From NCBI GenBank assembly GCA_005882275.1, contig VBAK01000106.1:1-64000 (forward strand): 64,000 nt of DNA, written 5' to 3'. A model generated the notes under the pieces. That model was given only the letters and a program-made list of their open reading frames with translations. It did not search any database and was not told where the DNA came from. Below, piece by piece: positions 32,480 to 41,796 of this stretch. Positions within the stretch are counted from its first letter, which is position 1. Every line of letters starts with the position of its first letter. A program made the position numbers and the translations under genes. The DNA comes from Candidatus Segetimicrobium genomatis (GTDB taxonomy: Bacteria; Sysuimicrobiota; Sysuimicrobiia; Sysuimicrobiales; Segetimicrobiaceae).

Positions 32480-33583
32480 CTAGCGGTCGACGTCCGAGAG
32501 CACGATGTCGATGCTTCCCAGGATCGCGATCACGTCGGCGATCTTCCATCCCTTCATCATCTCGGTCAAAGCGTAGAGGTTGCTGAACGACGGGGCCCGG
32601 ATCTTCACCCGGTACGGGGTCTCGCCGCCGTCGCTCACCAGGTGGATGCCGAGGTCGCCCCGGGGCGACTCGGTGTGGACGTAGACCTCCCCGCGGGGCG
32701 CCTTCATCGTCATCGGCACGCGGGCGCGGATCTCGCCCGCGGGGAGGTTGAGCAGCGCCTGCCGGACGATCCGGACCGACTCCCGCATCTCCGCCAGGCG
32801 CACCAGATACCGGGCGTAGCAGTCTCCGTCGGTGAGCACGGGGACGTTGAACTCCATCCTGTCGTAGACCTCGTACGGCGCGGCTTTGCGCACGTCGTAG
32901 GCCACCCCGCTGGCGCGGGCCACGGGGCCGGAGGCGCCCATCGCGATCGCGTCGGCCCGGCTGATCGTGCCGACCCCCTTGGTGCGCGCCAGAAAGATGG
33001 GGTTCTTGGTCAGGAGCGTCTCGTACTCATCGACGCGCGTGAGGAAGTAGTCGAGGAAGGCGCCGCACTGCTCGACCCAGCCCTCCGGCAGGTCGGCGTA
33101 GACGCCGCCGAGCCGGTAGTAGACGTGGTGCAGCCGCCCGCCGGTGACCTTCTCGAAGAGGTCCAGGATCATCTCCCGCTCGCGGAAGCACCACAGGAAC
33201 ACGGTGGTGGCCCCCAGATCGATCGCCCAGGTGCCCAGCCAGACCAGGTGGCTGGCGATCCGGTTCAGCTCGTCGAAGATGACCCGGATGTACCGGGCGC
33301 GGTCCGGCGTCGCAATGCCGGCGAGCTGCTCCACGGCGAGGCAATACGCCTGCTCGTTGTTGAGCGCGATCAGGTAATCCATCCCCCGGTCGACCAGGGC
33401 GACGTTCTGGACGTAGGTCCGGTGCTCCATCATTTTCTCGACCGAGGAGTGGAGGTAGCCGATGTCGGGCTGCACGTCCATGACGTTCTCGCCGTCCAGG
33501 GTGACGACCAGGCGCAGCACCCCGTGCGTGCTGGGGTGCTGGGGGCCCATGTTGAGCATCAGCTCTTCGGTCCGCAGCGCCAT
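32480..33583 (-). CDS. nuoD: NADH-quinone oxidoreductase subunit D (49 kDa)
   Basis: 367 aa. GPQHPSTHGVLRLV near the N-terminus, then IGYLHSSVEKMMEHRTYVQ, TPYRVKIRAPSFSNL and the C-terminal SIDIVLSDVDR are typical. The NiFe-hydrogenase cysteine pairs are absent, as expected for complex I. With NuoB it forms the quinone pocket. ATG 33583 is 11 bp after nuoB. Confidence 0.97.
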   Translation of the reverse strand: MALRTEELMLNMGPQHPSTHGVLRLVVTLDGENVMDVQPDIGYLHSSVEKMMEHRTYVQNVALVDRGMDYLIALNNEQAYCLAVEQLAGIATPDRARYIRVIFDELNRIASHLVWLGTWAIDLGATTVFLWCFREREMILDLFEKVTGGRLHHVYYRLGGVYADLPEGWVEQCGAFLDYFLTRVDEYETLLTKNPIFLARTKGVGTISRADAIAMGASGPVARASGVAYDVRKAAPYEVYDRMEFNVPVLTDGDCYARYLVRLAEMRESVRIVRQALLNLPAGEIRARVPMTMKAPRGEVYVHTESPRGDLGIHLVSDGGETPYRVKIRAPSFSNLYALTEMMKGWKIADVIAILGSIDIVLSDVDR

Positions 33584-33594
33584 GCCCGTCGCCT

Positions 33595-34230
33595 CTAGGC
33601 CCCGCGCAGCGCCGCGGCGGCCTGCTGCCGGAGGATGGGCTCGCGCTTGATCTTTTCCTGGAGCTTGAGGATCCCCTCGATCAGCGCCTCCGGCCGCGGC
33701 GGACACCCCGGCACGTACACGTCGACGGGGATGACCTGGTCGATGCCCTTGAGGATCGAGTAGTTGTCGTAGTAGAACGGTCCGCCGCAGGTCGCGCACG
33801 ACCCCATCGAGATGACGTAGCGGGGCTCCGGCATCTGCTCCCACAGCCGGCGGACGATCGGCGCGATCCGGATCGTCGCCCGGCCGGCGACGATGATGAG
33901 GTCGGCCTGGCGGGGGGTGGCGCGGGGAATGATCCCCATCCGGTCCAGGTCGAACCGGCTGGCGTACGCCGCCATCATCTCGATCGCGCAGCAGGCCAGC
34001 CCGAACGTCAGCGGCCAGATCGACGAAGCGCGCCCCCAGTTGAGCGCCGCTTCCATCGTGGTGAGGATCAGGCCGCCCCCGGGGATCTGGTCCATGATCG
34101 CGACCGCATCGGCGATGGGCGCGATCTGGCTGCGGCGGGGGAGCGGCTGCGCGGCCGCGGAGCCGGGCGGGGGGGCGGCGGGCGTGGCGGAACCCGTGGC
34201 CATGGTGGGAGATGTCTTCAACGTGTTCAC
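33595..34230 (-). CDS. nuoB: NADH-quinone oxidoreductase subunit B (cluster N2)
   Basis: 211 aa. N2 ligands: tandem Cys in [11 protein letters not shown], then MGSCATCGG and [12 protein letters not shown] Pro/Ala-rich N-terminal ~40 residues precedes the fold. GTG 34230 is chosen because GGAGGAGG lies 7 nt upstream. It overlaps the sufU stop (GTGA), which couples complex-I expression to the SUF genes. Confidence 0.96.
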   Translation of the reverse strand: MNTLKTSPTMATGSATPAAPPPGSAAAQPLPRRSQIAPIADAVAIMDQIPGGGLILTTMEAALNWGRASSIWPLTFGLACCAIEMMAAYASRFDLDRMGIIPRATPRQADLIIVAGRATIRIAPIVRRLWEQMPEPRYVISMGSCATCGGPFYYDNYSILKGIDQVIPVDVYVPGCPPRPEALIEGILKLQEKIKREPILRQQAAAALRGA

Positions 34231-34649
34231 CGCGCCGCCTCCTCCAGGGCTCCCTCGAGGGTGAGCCAGCCCAGGATCGCGCACTTCACCCGCACCGGGA
34301 ACTTGCGGACGCCCTGCAGGGCCTCGAGGTCGCCCATCTCCTCGCCGGCCGTCTCCCCGCGCATCATCGCCTTGAACGCCGCGATCAGGCGGCCCGCCTC
34401 CTGCACGGGCCTGCCCTTGATCCGCTCCGTCATCATAGACGCGGACGCCTGGCTGATCGAGCATCCCTTGCCGTCGAACCGGACGTCCTGCACCACCCCA
34501 TCGCGCACGACCAGCGAGAGCCGGATCTCGTCGCCGCAGAGCGGGTTGGCCCCCTCGCGGGTCACGGTCGCCCCCTCCAGGGTCCCCTTGTTCCGCGGGT
34601 GGCTGTAGTGGTCCAGGATCACATCCCGGTAGAGGTCATCCAGCGACAC
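34227..34649 (-). CDS. sufU: SufU-type Fe-S assembly protein
   Basis: 140 aa. Zinc/cluster ligands in [24 protein letters not shown] and RVKCAILGW. SufU accepts sulfur from SufS in Gram-positive-type SUF systems. Its GTG lies inside the end of sufS (14-nt overlap) and its stop overlaps nuoB. Confidence 0.95.
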   Translation of the reverse strand: MSLDDLYRDVILDHYSHPRNKGTLEGATVTREGANPLCGDEIRLSLVVRDGVVQDVRFDGKGCSISQASASMMTERIKGRPVQEAGRLIAAFKAMMRGETAGEEMGDLEALQGVRKFPVRVKCAILGWLTLEGALEEAAR

Positions 34650-35871
34650 GGAACAGGTCCCTTGTCTTGAGCAGCGCCCGGGCCAGGATGTCGATCTCCT
34701 CCTTGGTCGTGTACACGTAGAAGCTGGCGCGGACGGAGGCGCCGAGGCCGAGCTTCCGGTGGAGCGGCTTGGTGCAGTGGTGGCCGGCCCGGACGCAGAC
34801 CCCCTCGGTGTCGAGCACCTGCGAGATGTCGTGGGGGTGCACCCCGTCGATGACGAAGGAGACCACGCCCCCCCGGTCCTCGAGTCCCGGGCCGAGGATG
34901 GTGAGGCCGGGGATCCCGGCGTCGCGCAGCCGCCGCAGGGCGTAGGCGGTGATCTCCCGCTCGTGCGCCTCCACCGCCTCCATGCCCAGGCGCTCCAGAT
35001 ACTCGACCGCCGCCCCCAGCCCGATGACGCCGCCGACGTCCTGCGTCCCCGCCTCGAACTTCCACGGCACCTCGTTCCAGGTGGCGTGGTCGAGCCAGAC
35101 GTCGCTGATCATCTCGCCCCCGCCCAGGAACGGGTCCATCTCCTCGAGCAGCGCGCGCCGCGCCCACAGCCCGCCGGTGCCCATCGGCGCGAGCATCTTG
35201 TGGCCGGTGAAGCCGTAGAAGTCGGCGCCGAGCTCGCGGACGTTCACCCGCCGGTGCGGGGCGCTCTGCGCCCCGTCCACGACCACCAGGGCCCCGCGCG
35301 CGTGGGCGGCCCGGGCGATCTCGGCGACCGGGTTGATCGTGCCGAACGTGTTGCTCACGTGCACGAGGGACACGATCTTCGTCCGCGGGGTGATCAGGCG
35401 ATCGAGGCCGGCCAGAATCAGCCGCCCCTGGTCGTCGAAGGGGATGTGCCGCAGGCGGGCGCCGCGCTCCTGCGCGAGCAGCTGCCAGGGCACGAGGTCG
35501 CTGTGGTGCTCCATCTCGGTGAGGAGGATCTCGTCGCCCCCTCCGATGTGGCGCCGGCCCCAGGCGTACGCCACGAGGTTGAGGGCCTCGGTGATGTTGC
35601 GGGTGAAGACGATCTCGGCCGGCTCCGCCGCCCCCAGGAATCGGGCGACCTTGGCGCGCGCCGCCTCGTACTCCGCGGTGGCGCGCTCGGCGATCGAGTA
35701 GACGCCCCGGTGGATGTTCGCGTTGTACTCCTCGTAGTACCGGACCACCGCCTCGATCACCTGGCGCGGCTTCTGCGAGGTCGACGCGCTGTCCAGATAC
35801 ACCAGCGGCTTCCCGTTGACGCGCTGGCGGAGGATCGGAAAATCGTCGCGGATCGTTGCCGGGATTCCCAT
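34636..35871 (-). CDS. sufS: Cysteine desulfurase SufS
   Basis: 411 aa PLP enzyme. The PLP lysine is in GFTGHKMLAPMG; the persulfide Cys is in RAGHHCTKPLH; other blocks are YLDSASTSQKP, HRGVYSIAERAT and VVDGAQSAPHR. Group II (SufS) type by the active-site loop. It supplies sulfur to SufU and SufBCD. 50 bp after the Rieske gene. Confidence 0.96.
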   Translation of the reverse strand: MGIPATIRDDFPILRQRVNGKPLVYLDSASTSQKPRQVIEAVVRYYEEYNANIHRGVYSIAERATAEYEAARAKVARFLGAAEPAEIVFTRNITEALNLVAYAWGRRHIGGGDEILLTEMEHHSDLVPWQLLAQERGARLRHIPFDDQGRLILAGLDRLITPRTKIVSLVHVSNTFGTINPVAEIARAAHARGALVVVDGAQSAPHRRVNVRELGADFYGFTGHKMLAPMGTGGLWARRALLEEMDPFLGGGEMISDVWLDHATWNEVPWKFEAGTQDVGGVIGLGAAVEYLERLGMEAVEAHEREITAYALRRLRDAGIPGLTILGPGLEDRGGVVSFVIDGVHPHDISQVLDTEGVCVRAGHHCTKPLHRKLGLGASVRASFYVYTTKEEIDILARALLKTRDLFRVAG

Positions 35872-35921
35872 TCGCCTGCGCTCCTCGCCCTCGCTCTCGC
35901 CCCGGGTCCCGCCGCGCCGGC

Positions 35922-36266
35922 CTATCGCCGGTGGGGCACCCCTGCCGTCCGCTGCGCCTCGGGGGAAACCAGCACCTCGTCGCCGTCGACCCGCACCGGG
36001 TAGACCGCCGCCGAGCGCACCGCCGGCAGCGCCAGCACCCGGCCGGTCTTGACGTGGAACCGGGCGCCGTGCTTCGGGCAGACGACCACCTCGCCGGTCA
36101 GCGTGCCCCGGCTGAGGGAGGCCTCCTCGTGGGTGCAGGTGTCGTCGATCGCGAAAAACTCGCCGCCGACGTTGACCACCACCACCGCGCGGCCGGCCAC
36201 CTCGACCCGCTTCATCGTCCCGGGCGCGATCTCGTCCGTGCGCGCCACGCGGACATACTCGCTCAC
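35922..36266 (-). CDS. Rieske-type 2Fe-2S ferredoxin of the SUF operon
   Basis: 114 aa. Rieske ligands CTHEEASL (C-x-H) and CPKHGARF (C-x2-H). This is a stand-alone dioxygenase-ferredoxin-like fold. GTG 36266 overlaps the sufD stop. Genes of this type occur within many SUF operons; a role as electron donor during cluster assembly is an inference. Confidence 0.93.
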   Translation of the reverse strand: MSEYVRVARTDEIAPGTMKRVEVAGRAVVVVNVGGEFFAIDDTCTHEEASLSRGTLTGEVVVCPKHGARFHVKTGRVLALPAVRSAAVYPVRVDGDEVLVSPEAQRTAGVPHRR

Positions 36267-37591
36267 ACGTAATCCTCCATCTTGCGCTCCACGGTCTCGC
36301 TGAGCCGCCGGCGCACCATCTCCAGCGGGATCCGGTCGAAGATCTCCGAGAGGAACCCGTCCACCATCATGCGGACGGCGACGGCCCGGGGCAGCCCGCG
36401 GCTCATCAGATAGAAGATCTGGTCGTCGTTCAGCCGGCTGGTGCTGGCCCCGTGGGTGCACCGGAGGTCGTTGGCCATGATCTCGAGCTTGGGCATGCTG
36501 TCGGCCCGGGCGCCCTCGGAGAGGATGAGATTGCGGTTGAGCTGGAACGCGTTGGTCTTCTGGGCGCCGTAGTCCGCCCGGATCAGCCCGGAGAACACCG
36601 ACCGCGCCTTGTCCTTGAGCACGCCCTTGTAGAGGAGGTCGCTCGTGGTGGACGGGGCGGCGTGCTCCTGCAGCGTGTGGTAGTCGAAGTGCTGGGTCCC
36701 GTCCCCGAAGGCCACGCCGAGCATCTCGGAGGTGCTCCCCTGGCCGCGCAGCGAGCTCTCCACGTTCGTCTTCACCAGCCCCGCCCCGAACGCCACCATC
36801 AGGCTGTGGACCGTGGCGTCGCGCTCCAGGACCGCGCGCACGATGCCGAACTCCCAGAGCTGCCGCCCCCACTCCTGCAGGTTGATGTAGCGGATCTGCG
36901 CGCCGGCCTGGGGAATCAGCTCGACCGCGTGGTTCACCAGCGCGCGCGCGGATCCCTCGGCGGACCCGAACACCTCGACGAGCGTCACCCGGCTGCGCTC
37001 CTCCGCCACGACCAGCGTGTGCGGGAGGAACGCGGCGCCCTCGCGGTCCAGCCACGTGCCCGTCACCAGCTGCACGTCGACCTCCAACCCCTTGGGCACG
37101 TAGAGGAACGTGCCGCCGCTCCACAGCGCCCCGTGGTGCGCGCGGAACTTGTTCTCGTCGTCCCGCACGACGGTGCCGAGGTACCGGCGGACGAGATCGG
37201 GATGCGCGGCCACCGCCTCGGACAGCGAGGTAAAGATGAGCCCGCGCTGCGCGAGGTCGCGCGCCGGCCGCTCCTCGATCTGGGCCCCGTTCACCACGAG
37301 GCGCATCCCCGCCGCGCCCGCCGGATCGCCGACCAGGGCGGCCAGCGGGGCGGGCGCCCGGCCCTTCTGCACGCGGTGGGGCAGCACGCCGAACGCGTCC
37401 AGGTCGAGGGCGCCGATATCGGTGCGCCGCCACTCCTCGTCGTTCGCGGACGGCAGCGGGAGGCGGACGAACGCCTCCCAGGCCGCGAGGCGGCGATCGC
37501 GGAGCCACGCCGGCTCTCCGGCCGCCCCGCTCATCTCCTCGACCAGGGCCCGGCTCAACGTGGCCGCCGATGCCGGGGAACTGTCACTCAC
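36263..37591 (-). CDS. sufD: Fe-S assembly protein SufD
   Basis: 442 aa beta-helix protein, partner of SufB and SufC. Family blocks: ANDEEWRRTDIGAL near the N-terminus, TFLYVPKGLEV, HTLVVAEERSRVTLVE and the C-terminal THGASTSRLNDDQIFYLMSRGLPR. The stretch FLSEIFDRIPLE is the SufC-contacting end. It overlaps the Rieske gene. Confidence 0.95.
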   Translation of the reverse strand: MSDSSPASAATLSRALVEEMSGAAGEPAWLRDRRLAAWEAFVRLPLPSANDEEWRRTDIGALDLDAFGVLPHRVQKGRAPAPLAALVGDPAGAAGMRLVVNGAQIEERPARDLAQRGLIFTSLSEAVAAHPDLVRRYLGTVVRDDENKFRAHHGALWSGGTFLYVPKGLEVDVQLVTGTWLDREGAAFLPHTLVVAEERSRVTLVEVFGSAEGSARALVNHAVELIPQAGAQIRYINLQEWGRQLWEFGIVRAVLERDATVHSLMVAFGAGLVKTNVESSLRGQGSTSEMLGVAFGDGTQHFDYHTLQEHAAPSTTSDLLYKGVLKDKARSVFSGLIRADYGAQKTNAFQLNRNLILSEGARADSMPKLEIMANDLRCTHGASTSRLNDDQIFYLMSRGLPRAVAVRMMVDGFLSEIFDRIPLEMVRRRLSETVERKMEDYV

Positions 37592-37621
37592 CGATTCCCT
37601 CCATCCTCGCAGGCGGGCGAA

Positions 37622-37647
37622 GAGGGCAGAGCCGCCGCCCTGCCCTC
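37622..37647 (-). promoter_or_regulatory. Hairpin in the sufB-sufD gap
   Basis: gagggcag (37622-37629) pairs with ctgccctc (37640-37647). No U-run follows, so it is not a standard terminator. It may stabilise or process the mRNA between sufB and sufD. Confidence 0.35.
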
Positions 37648-37724
37648 CCCGGTGCCTTCAGGCGCCGCCCCGGCAGACCCCAGGCGCCGCGCCTTGCTCC
37701 TCCTCGTGCGGGAGCGGACGGCGG

Positions 37725-39134
37725 TTAGCCGACCGACCCCTCCATCTCCAGCGCGATCAACTTGTTGAGCTCCACGCTGTATTCCATGGGCAGCTCCCGG
37801 GCGATCGGCTCGATGAACCCGCGGACGATCATGTTCATCGCCTCGTCCTGGTTGATCCCGCGGCTCATCAGGTAGAAGAGCTGCTCGTCCGAGACCTTCG
37901 ACACGGTCGCCTCGTGGGTGACCTGCACATCGTCCTCGTCGATCTCCATCGTCGGGTAGGTGTCCGACCTGGACCGCTCGTCGAGGATCAGCGCGTCGCA
38001 GCGCACCGCGCACTTGCTGCCCCGCGCCCCTGGGTAGATCTTCACCAGCCCCCGGTACCCGGCCCGCCCGCCGGACTTGCTGATCGACTTGCTGACCACG
38101 GACGACTGGGTGTGCGGAGCGGCGTGGATCACCTTGCCGCCCGGGTCCTGGTGCTGCCCTTCGCCGGCGAACGCGATCGAGAGGATCTCCGCCTTGGCCC
38201 CCGGCTCGAGCATGTAGACGCTCGGATACTTCATCGTCAGCTTGCTGCCGAGGTTGCCGTCCACCCACTCCATCGTCGCGTCGCGGTACGCCACGGCCCG
38301 CTTGGTGACGAGGTTGTAGACGTTCTTCGACCAGTTCTGGATCGTCGTGTACCGGACCCGCGCGCCCTCTTTCACGATGATCTCGACGACCGCGCTGTGC
38401 AGCGAGTCGCTGGTGTACGTCGGGGCGGTACACCCTTCCACATAGTGGACGTAGGAACCGGGCTCGGCGATGATCAGGGTCCGCTCGAACTGCCCCATGT
38501 TCTGGGCGTTGATCCGGAAGTAGGCCTGCAGCGGGATGTCCACGTGCACACCCGCCGGGACGTACACGAACGACCCGCCGCTCCAGACCGAACTGTTGAG
38601 CGCGGCGAACTTGTTGTCCTCGGGCGGCACCACCGTTCCGAAGTACTCTTTGACGATGTCGGGGTGCTCCCGCAGCGCGGAGTCCATGTCGAGGAAGACC
38701 ACGCCCTGCTTCGTCCACTCCTCGCGCAGGCTGTGGTAGACGACCTCGCTCTCGTACTGCGCGCCGACGCCCGCCAGGAACTTCTTCTCGGCCTCGGGGA
38801 TCCCCAGCCGGTCGAACGTCTTCTTGATGTTCTCGGGGACCTCTTCCCAGGTCTTCCCCTGGTTCTCCATCGGCTTCACGTAGTAGTAGATGTCGTCGAA
38901 GTTGATCTCGCCGACGTTCCCGCCCCAGGTCGGCGTGGGCTTCTTCTCAAAGACCCCGAGCGAGTGGAGCCGGTACGCCCGCATCCAGTCGGGCTCGGAC
39001 TTCATATGGGAGATCATCTGCACGATCTCGCGGTCGAGCCCCTTCCGGGACTTGAACGCGTAGGTATCCTCGGGATCGCGGAACCCATACTTGTACTGGT
39101 CGAGGTCGATGCCGAGCGGGTTTGCCACCGCCAT
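37725..39134 (-). CDS. sufB: Fe-S cluster scaffold SufB
   Basis: 469 aa. The central beta-helix shows [23 protein letters not shown] and [14 protein letters not shown]. The C-terminal [21 protein letters not shown] is typical. SufB is where the cluster is built in the SufBC2D complex. ATG 39134 is 18 bp after sufC. Confidence 0.97.
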   Translation of the reverse strand: MAVANPLGIDLDQYKYGFRDPEDTYAFKSRKGLDREIVQMISHMKSEPDWMRAYRLHSLGVFEKKPTPTWGGNVGEINFDDIYYYVKPMENQGKTWEEVPENIKKTFDRLGIPEAEKKFLAGVGAQYESEVVYHSLREEWTKQGVVFLDMDSALREHPDIVKEYFGTVVPPEDNKFAALNSSVWSGGSFVYVPAGVHVDIPLQAYFRINAQNMGQFERTLIIAEPGSYVHYVEGCTAPTYTSDSLHSAVVEIIVKEGARVRYTTIQNWSKNVYNLVTKRAVAYRDATMEWVDGNLGSKLTMKYPSVYMLEPGAKAEILSIAFAGEGQHQDPGGKVIHAAPHTQSSVVSKSISKSGGRAGYRGLVKIYPGARGSKCAVRCDALILDERSRSDTYPTMEIDEDDVQVTHEATVSKVSDEQLFYLMSRGINQDEAMNMIVRGFIEPIARELPMEYSVELNKLIALEMEGSVG

Positions 39135-39152
39135 GGTGCGTACGCCTCCTCG

Positions 39153-39989
39153 CTAGTGCCTGACCCAGAAGACCTTGCCGGCGCTGCGGACCTCACCCTC
39201 GTGGGCGACGTCCGCGGCGACCTGCTCGTACTGCGCCCGGATCCCGTCGTACCCGATCTGATCCAGCTCGTCGGCCAGCTCCGCGTCTCCGGACGTCACG
39301 ATCCGGCCGTCGAACATCACGTGCACCGTGGTCGGCTGGATGTACTTGAGAATCCGCGGGTAGTGGGTGATCACGAGCACCCCGAGCGTTCGCCCGGAGG
39401 TCTCGTACATCCTGTTCACCCCCGCCGCGACGATCTTCACGGCGTCGACGTCGAGCCCCGAGTCCGTCTCGTCCATGATCGCGATCTCCGGCTCGAGGAC
39501 GGCCATCTGGAGGATCTCGGCGCGCTTCTTCTCGCCGCCGCTGAACCCCTCGTTCACATACCGCCCGAGGACCGCCGGGTCGACCTGCAGCTCCTCGACC
39601 TTCGCCCTGACCAGTTTCTGGAACTCCGCGAGGCTCATCAGGCCGTCCTTGTCGAAGCCCCGCCGGGCGCTGACGGCCGTGCGGAGGAAGCTGGCCATCG
39701 TTACCCCGGGGATGCTCACCGGGTACTGGAACGCGATGAACAGGCCCTTGCGGGCCCGCTCGTCCGGGGCCATCGCCACCAGATCCTCGCCCTTGTAGAG
39801 CACCTCCCCCTTCGTCACTTGATAGAAGGGGTTGCCCATCAGCACGTTGGCGAGCGTGCTCTTCCCCGAGCCGTTCGGGCCCATCAGCGCGTGGATCTCC
39901 CCGGTGCGCACGGTCAGGTTCGTCCCCTTGAGGATGACCTTGTCCTCGACCTGCGCCCAGAGATCCCTGATGGAGAGTTCGGCGTTCAT
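39153..39989 (-). CDS. sufC: SUF system ABC-type ATPase SufC
   Basis: 278 aa. Walker A GPNGSGKST, Q-loop in FIAFQYPVSIPGV, signature FSGGEKKRAEI, Walker B IAIMDETDSGLD and the switch His in VITHYPRIL. It is soluble and couples ATP use to SufB-SufD rearrangement. First gene of the run. About 25 residues longer than usual at the C-terminus (ADVAHEGEVRSAGKVFWVRH). Confidence 0.97.
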   Translation of the reverse strand: MNAELSIRDLWAQVEDKVILKGTNLTVRTGEIHALMGPNGSGKSTLANVLMGNPFYQVTKGEVLYKGEDLVAMAPDERARKGLFIAFQYPVSIPGVTMASFLRTAVSARRGFDKDGLMSLAEFQKLVRAKVEELQVDPAVLGRYVNEGFSGGEKKRAEILQMAVLEPEIAIMDETDSGLDVDAVKIVAAGVNRMYETSGRTLGVLVITHYPRILKYIQPTTVHVMFDGRIVTSGDAELADELDQIGYDGIRAQYEQVAADVAHEGEVRSAGKVFWVRH

Positions 39990-40093
39990 CCACTCCTCCG
40001 TTCGGCGCCCCAGCCCCGGAAGCCTCGCCTCAGGCGCAGGCAGAGCGGGGGTAACTCCGGATTCTGGACTAATTTGATCACCTTTCTTCCTCC

Positions 40094-40122
40094 ATTCTAT
40101 GGACGGGCCCGCAGAATGTCAA
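40094..40122 (-). promoter_or_regulatory. Consensus promoter of the suf-nuo operon
   Basis: Minus strand TTGACA (40122-40117), 17 nt, TAGAAT (40099-40094): eleven of twelve consensus positions. Predicted start near 40087 gives a leader of about 100 nt to sufC. I see no Rrf2/IscR-like palindrome that I can name. Confidence 0.85.
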
Positions 40123-40275
40123 CAGAGCACTTGCATAAGTAGGGCGAACCCGCCGAGGGGCCGGAAGGCGCTGCAGCGCCGCCCGGGGGACCCGCAGCGA
40201 TCTCGGCGAACCATGAGGGTGCGGCGGGAGCGGGGACGCACGGCCGCCGCGACGGTCATCCGGGGGGAGCGAGCG

Positions 40276-41097
40276 ATGCCTGAGGCCACGAGCGACCTGT
40301 TTCGAACGGTCATCGGCAAGCGGGTGTACGATCTCGAGCAGCCGCGGACGGCGGGGATGCCGGTCCATCCCAACCATCGTCCCGGGTACGCCTACTTCCT
40401 CTACCGCCGGCACCGGGACGCCTACGCGCCGAAGCAGCGCGGCCCGCGCACCAGCGCGTCGGGCACCGTCGTGATGATGGAACACACCGGCACCCACATC
40501 GACGCCCTCTCCCACCAGGCGGCCGACCTCCGGCTCTACGGCGGGGTGGAGGTCACCCCTCAGGTGGAGACGGCGCAGGGATTCACCGCGCACGGCATCG
40601 AGACGATGGCGCCGATCGTTGCCCGCGGCGTGCTCCTGGACGTCGCCGCCGCGAAGGGCCAGGATCCGCTTCCCGAGCATTACCGGATCACCCCTTCCGA
40701 CCTCGAAGCGGCCGCGCGGGCCGGCGGAGTGACCGTGCAGCCCGGCGATGCCCTGCTCGTGCGGACGGGATACGCCAGGTTGTGGGGAGATGAAGGACGC
40801 TACCTGGCTGCGGCCGGGGTGGGACGGGCCGCATCGGAATGGGTGGCGGCGCGCAAGGTTCGGTGCGTCGGGTGCGACAACATGACCTGGGATGAGACCG
40901 AGGAGCGGGACCCCGAGACGGGGGGGATGCTGTTTGCGCACCTGCACCTCATCGCCCGGTGCGGAATCCCGATCATCGAAAACCTGGATCTGGAAGCCCT
41001 CAGCCGGGACCGGTGCCGGGAGTTCCTGTTCATCTGCACGCCGCTGAAGCTGGTGGGCGCGACGGGATCGCCGGTGCGCCCCATCGCGCTCGCCTGA
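40276..41097 (+). CDS. Cyclase-family (kynurenine-formamidase-like) metal hydrolase
   Basis: 273 aa. Metal motif HTGTHIDALSH (HxGTHxDxxxH) at about residues 70-80, then PGDALLVRTGYARLW and CVGCDNMTWD. The family includes kynurenine formamidase and isatin hydrolase; the substrate here is not known. ATG 40276 follows GGGGGGAGC. It is divergent from sufC and convergent with pyrE (3-bp gap). Confidence 0.9.
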   Translation: MPEATSDLFRTVIGKRVYDLEQPRTAGMPVHPNHRPGYAYFLYRRHRDAYAPKQRGPRTSASGTVVMMEHTGTHIDALSHQAADLRLYGGVEVTPQVETAQGFTAHGIETMAPIVARGVLLDVAAAKGQDPLPEHYRITPSDLEAAARAGGVTVQPGDALLVRTGYARLWGDEGRYLAAAGVGRAASEWVAARKVRCVGCDNMTWDETEERDPETGGMLFAHLHLIARCGIPIIENLDLEALSRDRCREFLFICTPLKLVGATGSPVRPIALA

Positions 41098-41100
41098 GCC

Positions 41101-41673
41101 TTACGGCACCGGCCAATCGCGCATGTTGTAGAGCGCCTCGTACGGGTACCCGGCGGCCTGGACGCCGGCCGCGCCGCCCTCGTTCCGGTCGACGACCGCG
41201 AGCACGAGCAGCACCTCCGCCCCGGCGGAGGCGACCGCGCGGGCGGCCCGCACCACCTGCGCGCCGGTTGTGACAACGTCCTCGAGCACCACCACCCGGT
41301 CCCCCCGATCCAGGATCCCCTCGATCGTCCGCGCGGTGCCGTGGCCCTTGGTCTCCGGCCGGACGATCACAAACGGGAGGCCGGTCTCCAGCGCAACCGC
41401 CGTCGCGATCGGCACCCCGCCGACGGCCGCGCCGGCCAGGGCGGTCGTCCCCGGAGGCAGGGCCTGGGCGAGGAGCCGCGCGATGTCCCGGAGGAGATCC
41501 GGGCGCGTCTCGAACCGGTATTTATCGATGTAGTGGCTGCTCTTCCGCCCCGAACTGAGCACGAACTCGCCGCGGAGAAACGAAGCCTGGATGAGCCGGG
41601 TCCAGGTCCGCTCGCGGAGGGCGCCGAGCACCGCGCCGGGAATCCGCTCCACGGCCGGGACGTCCTGGCTCAC
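41101..41673 (-). CDS. pyrE: Orotate phosphoribosyltransferase
   Basis: 190 aa. PRPP motif VVVLEDVVTTGAQ; FVLSSGRKSSHYIDKYRFET; LAGAAVGGVPIATAVA; VRPETKGHG catalytic loop. Converts orotate and PRPP to OMP. The GTG start and the first codons (reading VSQDV) lie inside unit 1 of a five-copy 23-bp repeat. No clear Shine-Dalgarno is seen, so the start is less sure than the gene. Confidence 0.94.
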   Translation of the reverse strand: MSQDVPAVERIPGAVLGALRERTWTRLIQASFLRGEFVLSSGRKSSHYIDKYRFETRPDLLRDIARLLAQALPPGTTALAGAAVGGVPIATAVALETGLPFVIVRPETKGHGTARTIEGILDRGDRVVVLEDVVTTGAQVVRAARAVASAGAEVLLVLAVVDRNEGGAAGVQAAGYPYEALYNMRDWPVP

Positions 41674-41776
41674 GCCGTAGGCACGTTTTGGCTCACGCCG
41701 TAGGCACGTCCTGGCTCACGCCGTAGGCACGTCCTGGCTCACGCCGCAGGCACGCCTTGGCTCACGCCGCAGGCAC
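41662..41776. repeat. Five tandem copies of a 23-bp unit over the pyrE start
   Basis: Units at 41662, 41685, 41708, 41731 and 41754, each built on gtcctggctcacgccgtagg plus cac, with up to four changes at positions 2-4 and 16-17. Each unit contains a GTG on the minus strand in the same context as the pyrE start. The 23-bp period is not a multiple of three, so copy-number change would shift frame if initiation were upstream. Confidence 0.95.
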
Positions 41777-41796
41777 CCGGAAGGGCGGCTGCGGCG

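Noticed and set aside
39986-40081. Possible 31-codon leader peptide coupled to sufC (GTG 40081, TGA overlapping the sufC ATG)
   Set aside because: Its apparent Shine-Dalgarno lies at the predicted transcription start, so it would not be in the mRNA. The composition is unremarkable.
41662-41776. The 23-bp repeats as a small CRISPR array
   Set aside because: The units are directly adjacent with no spacers, and no cas gene is nearby.
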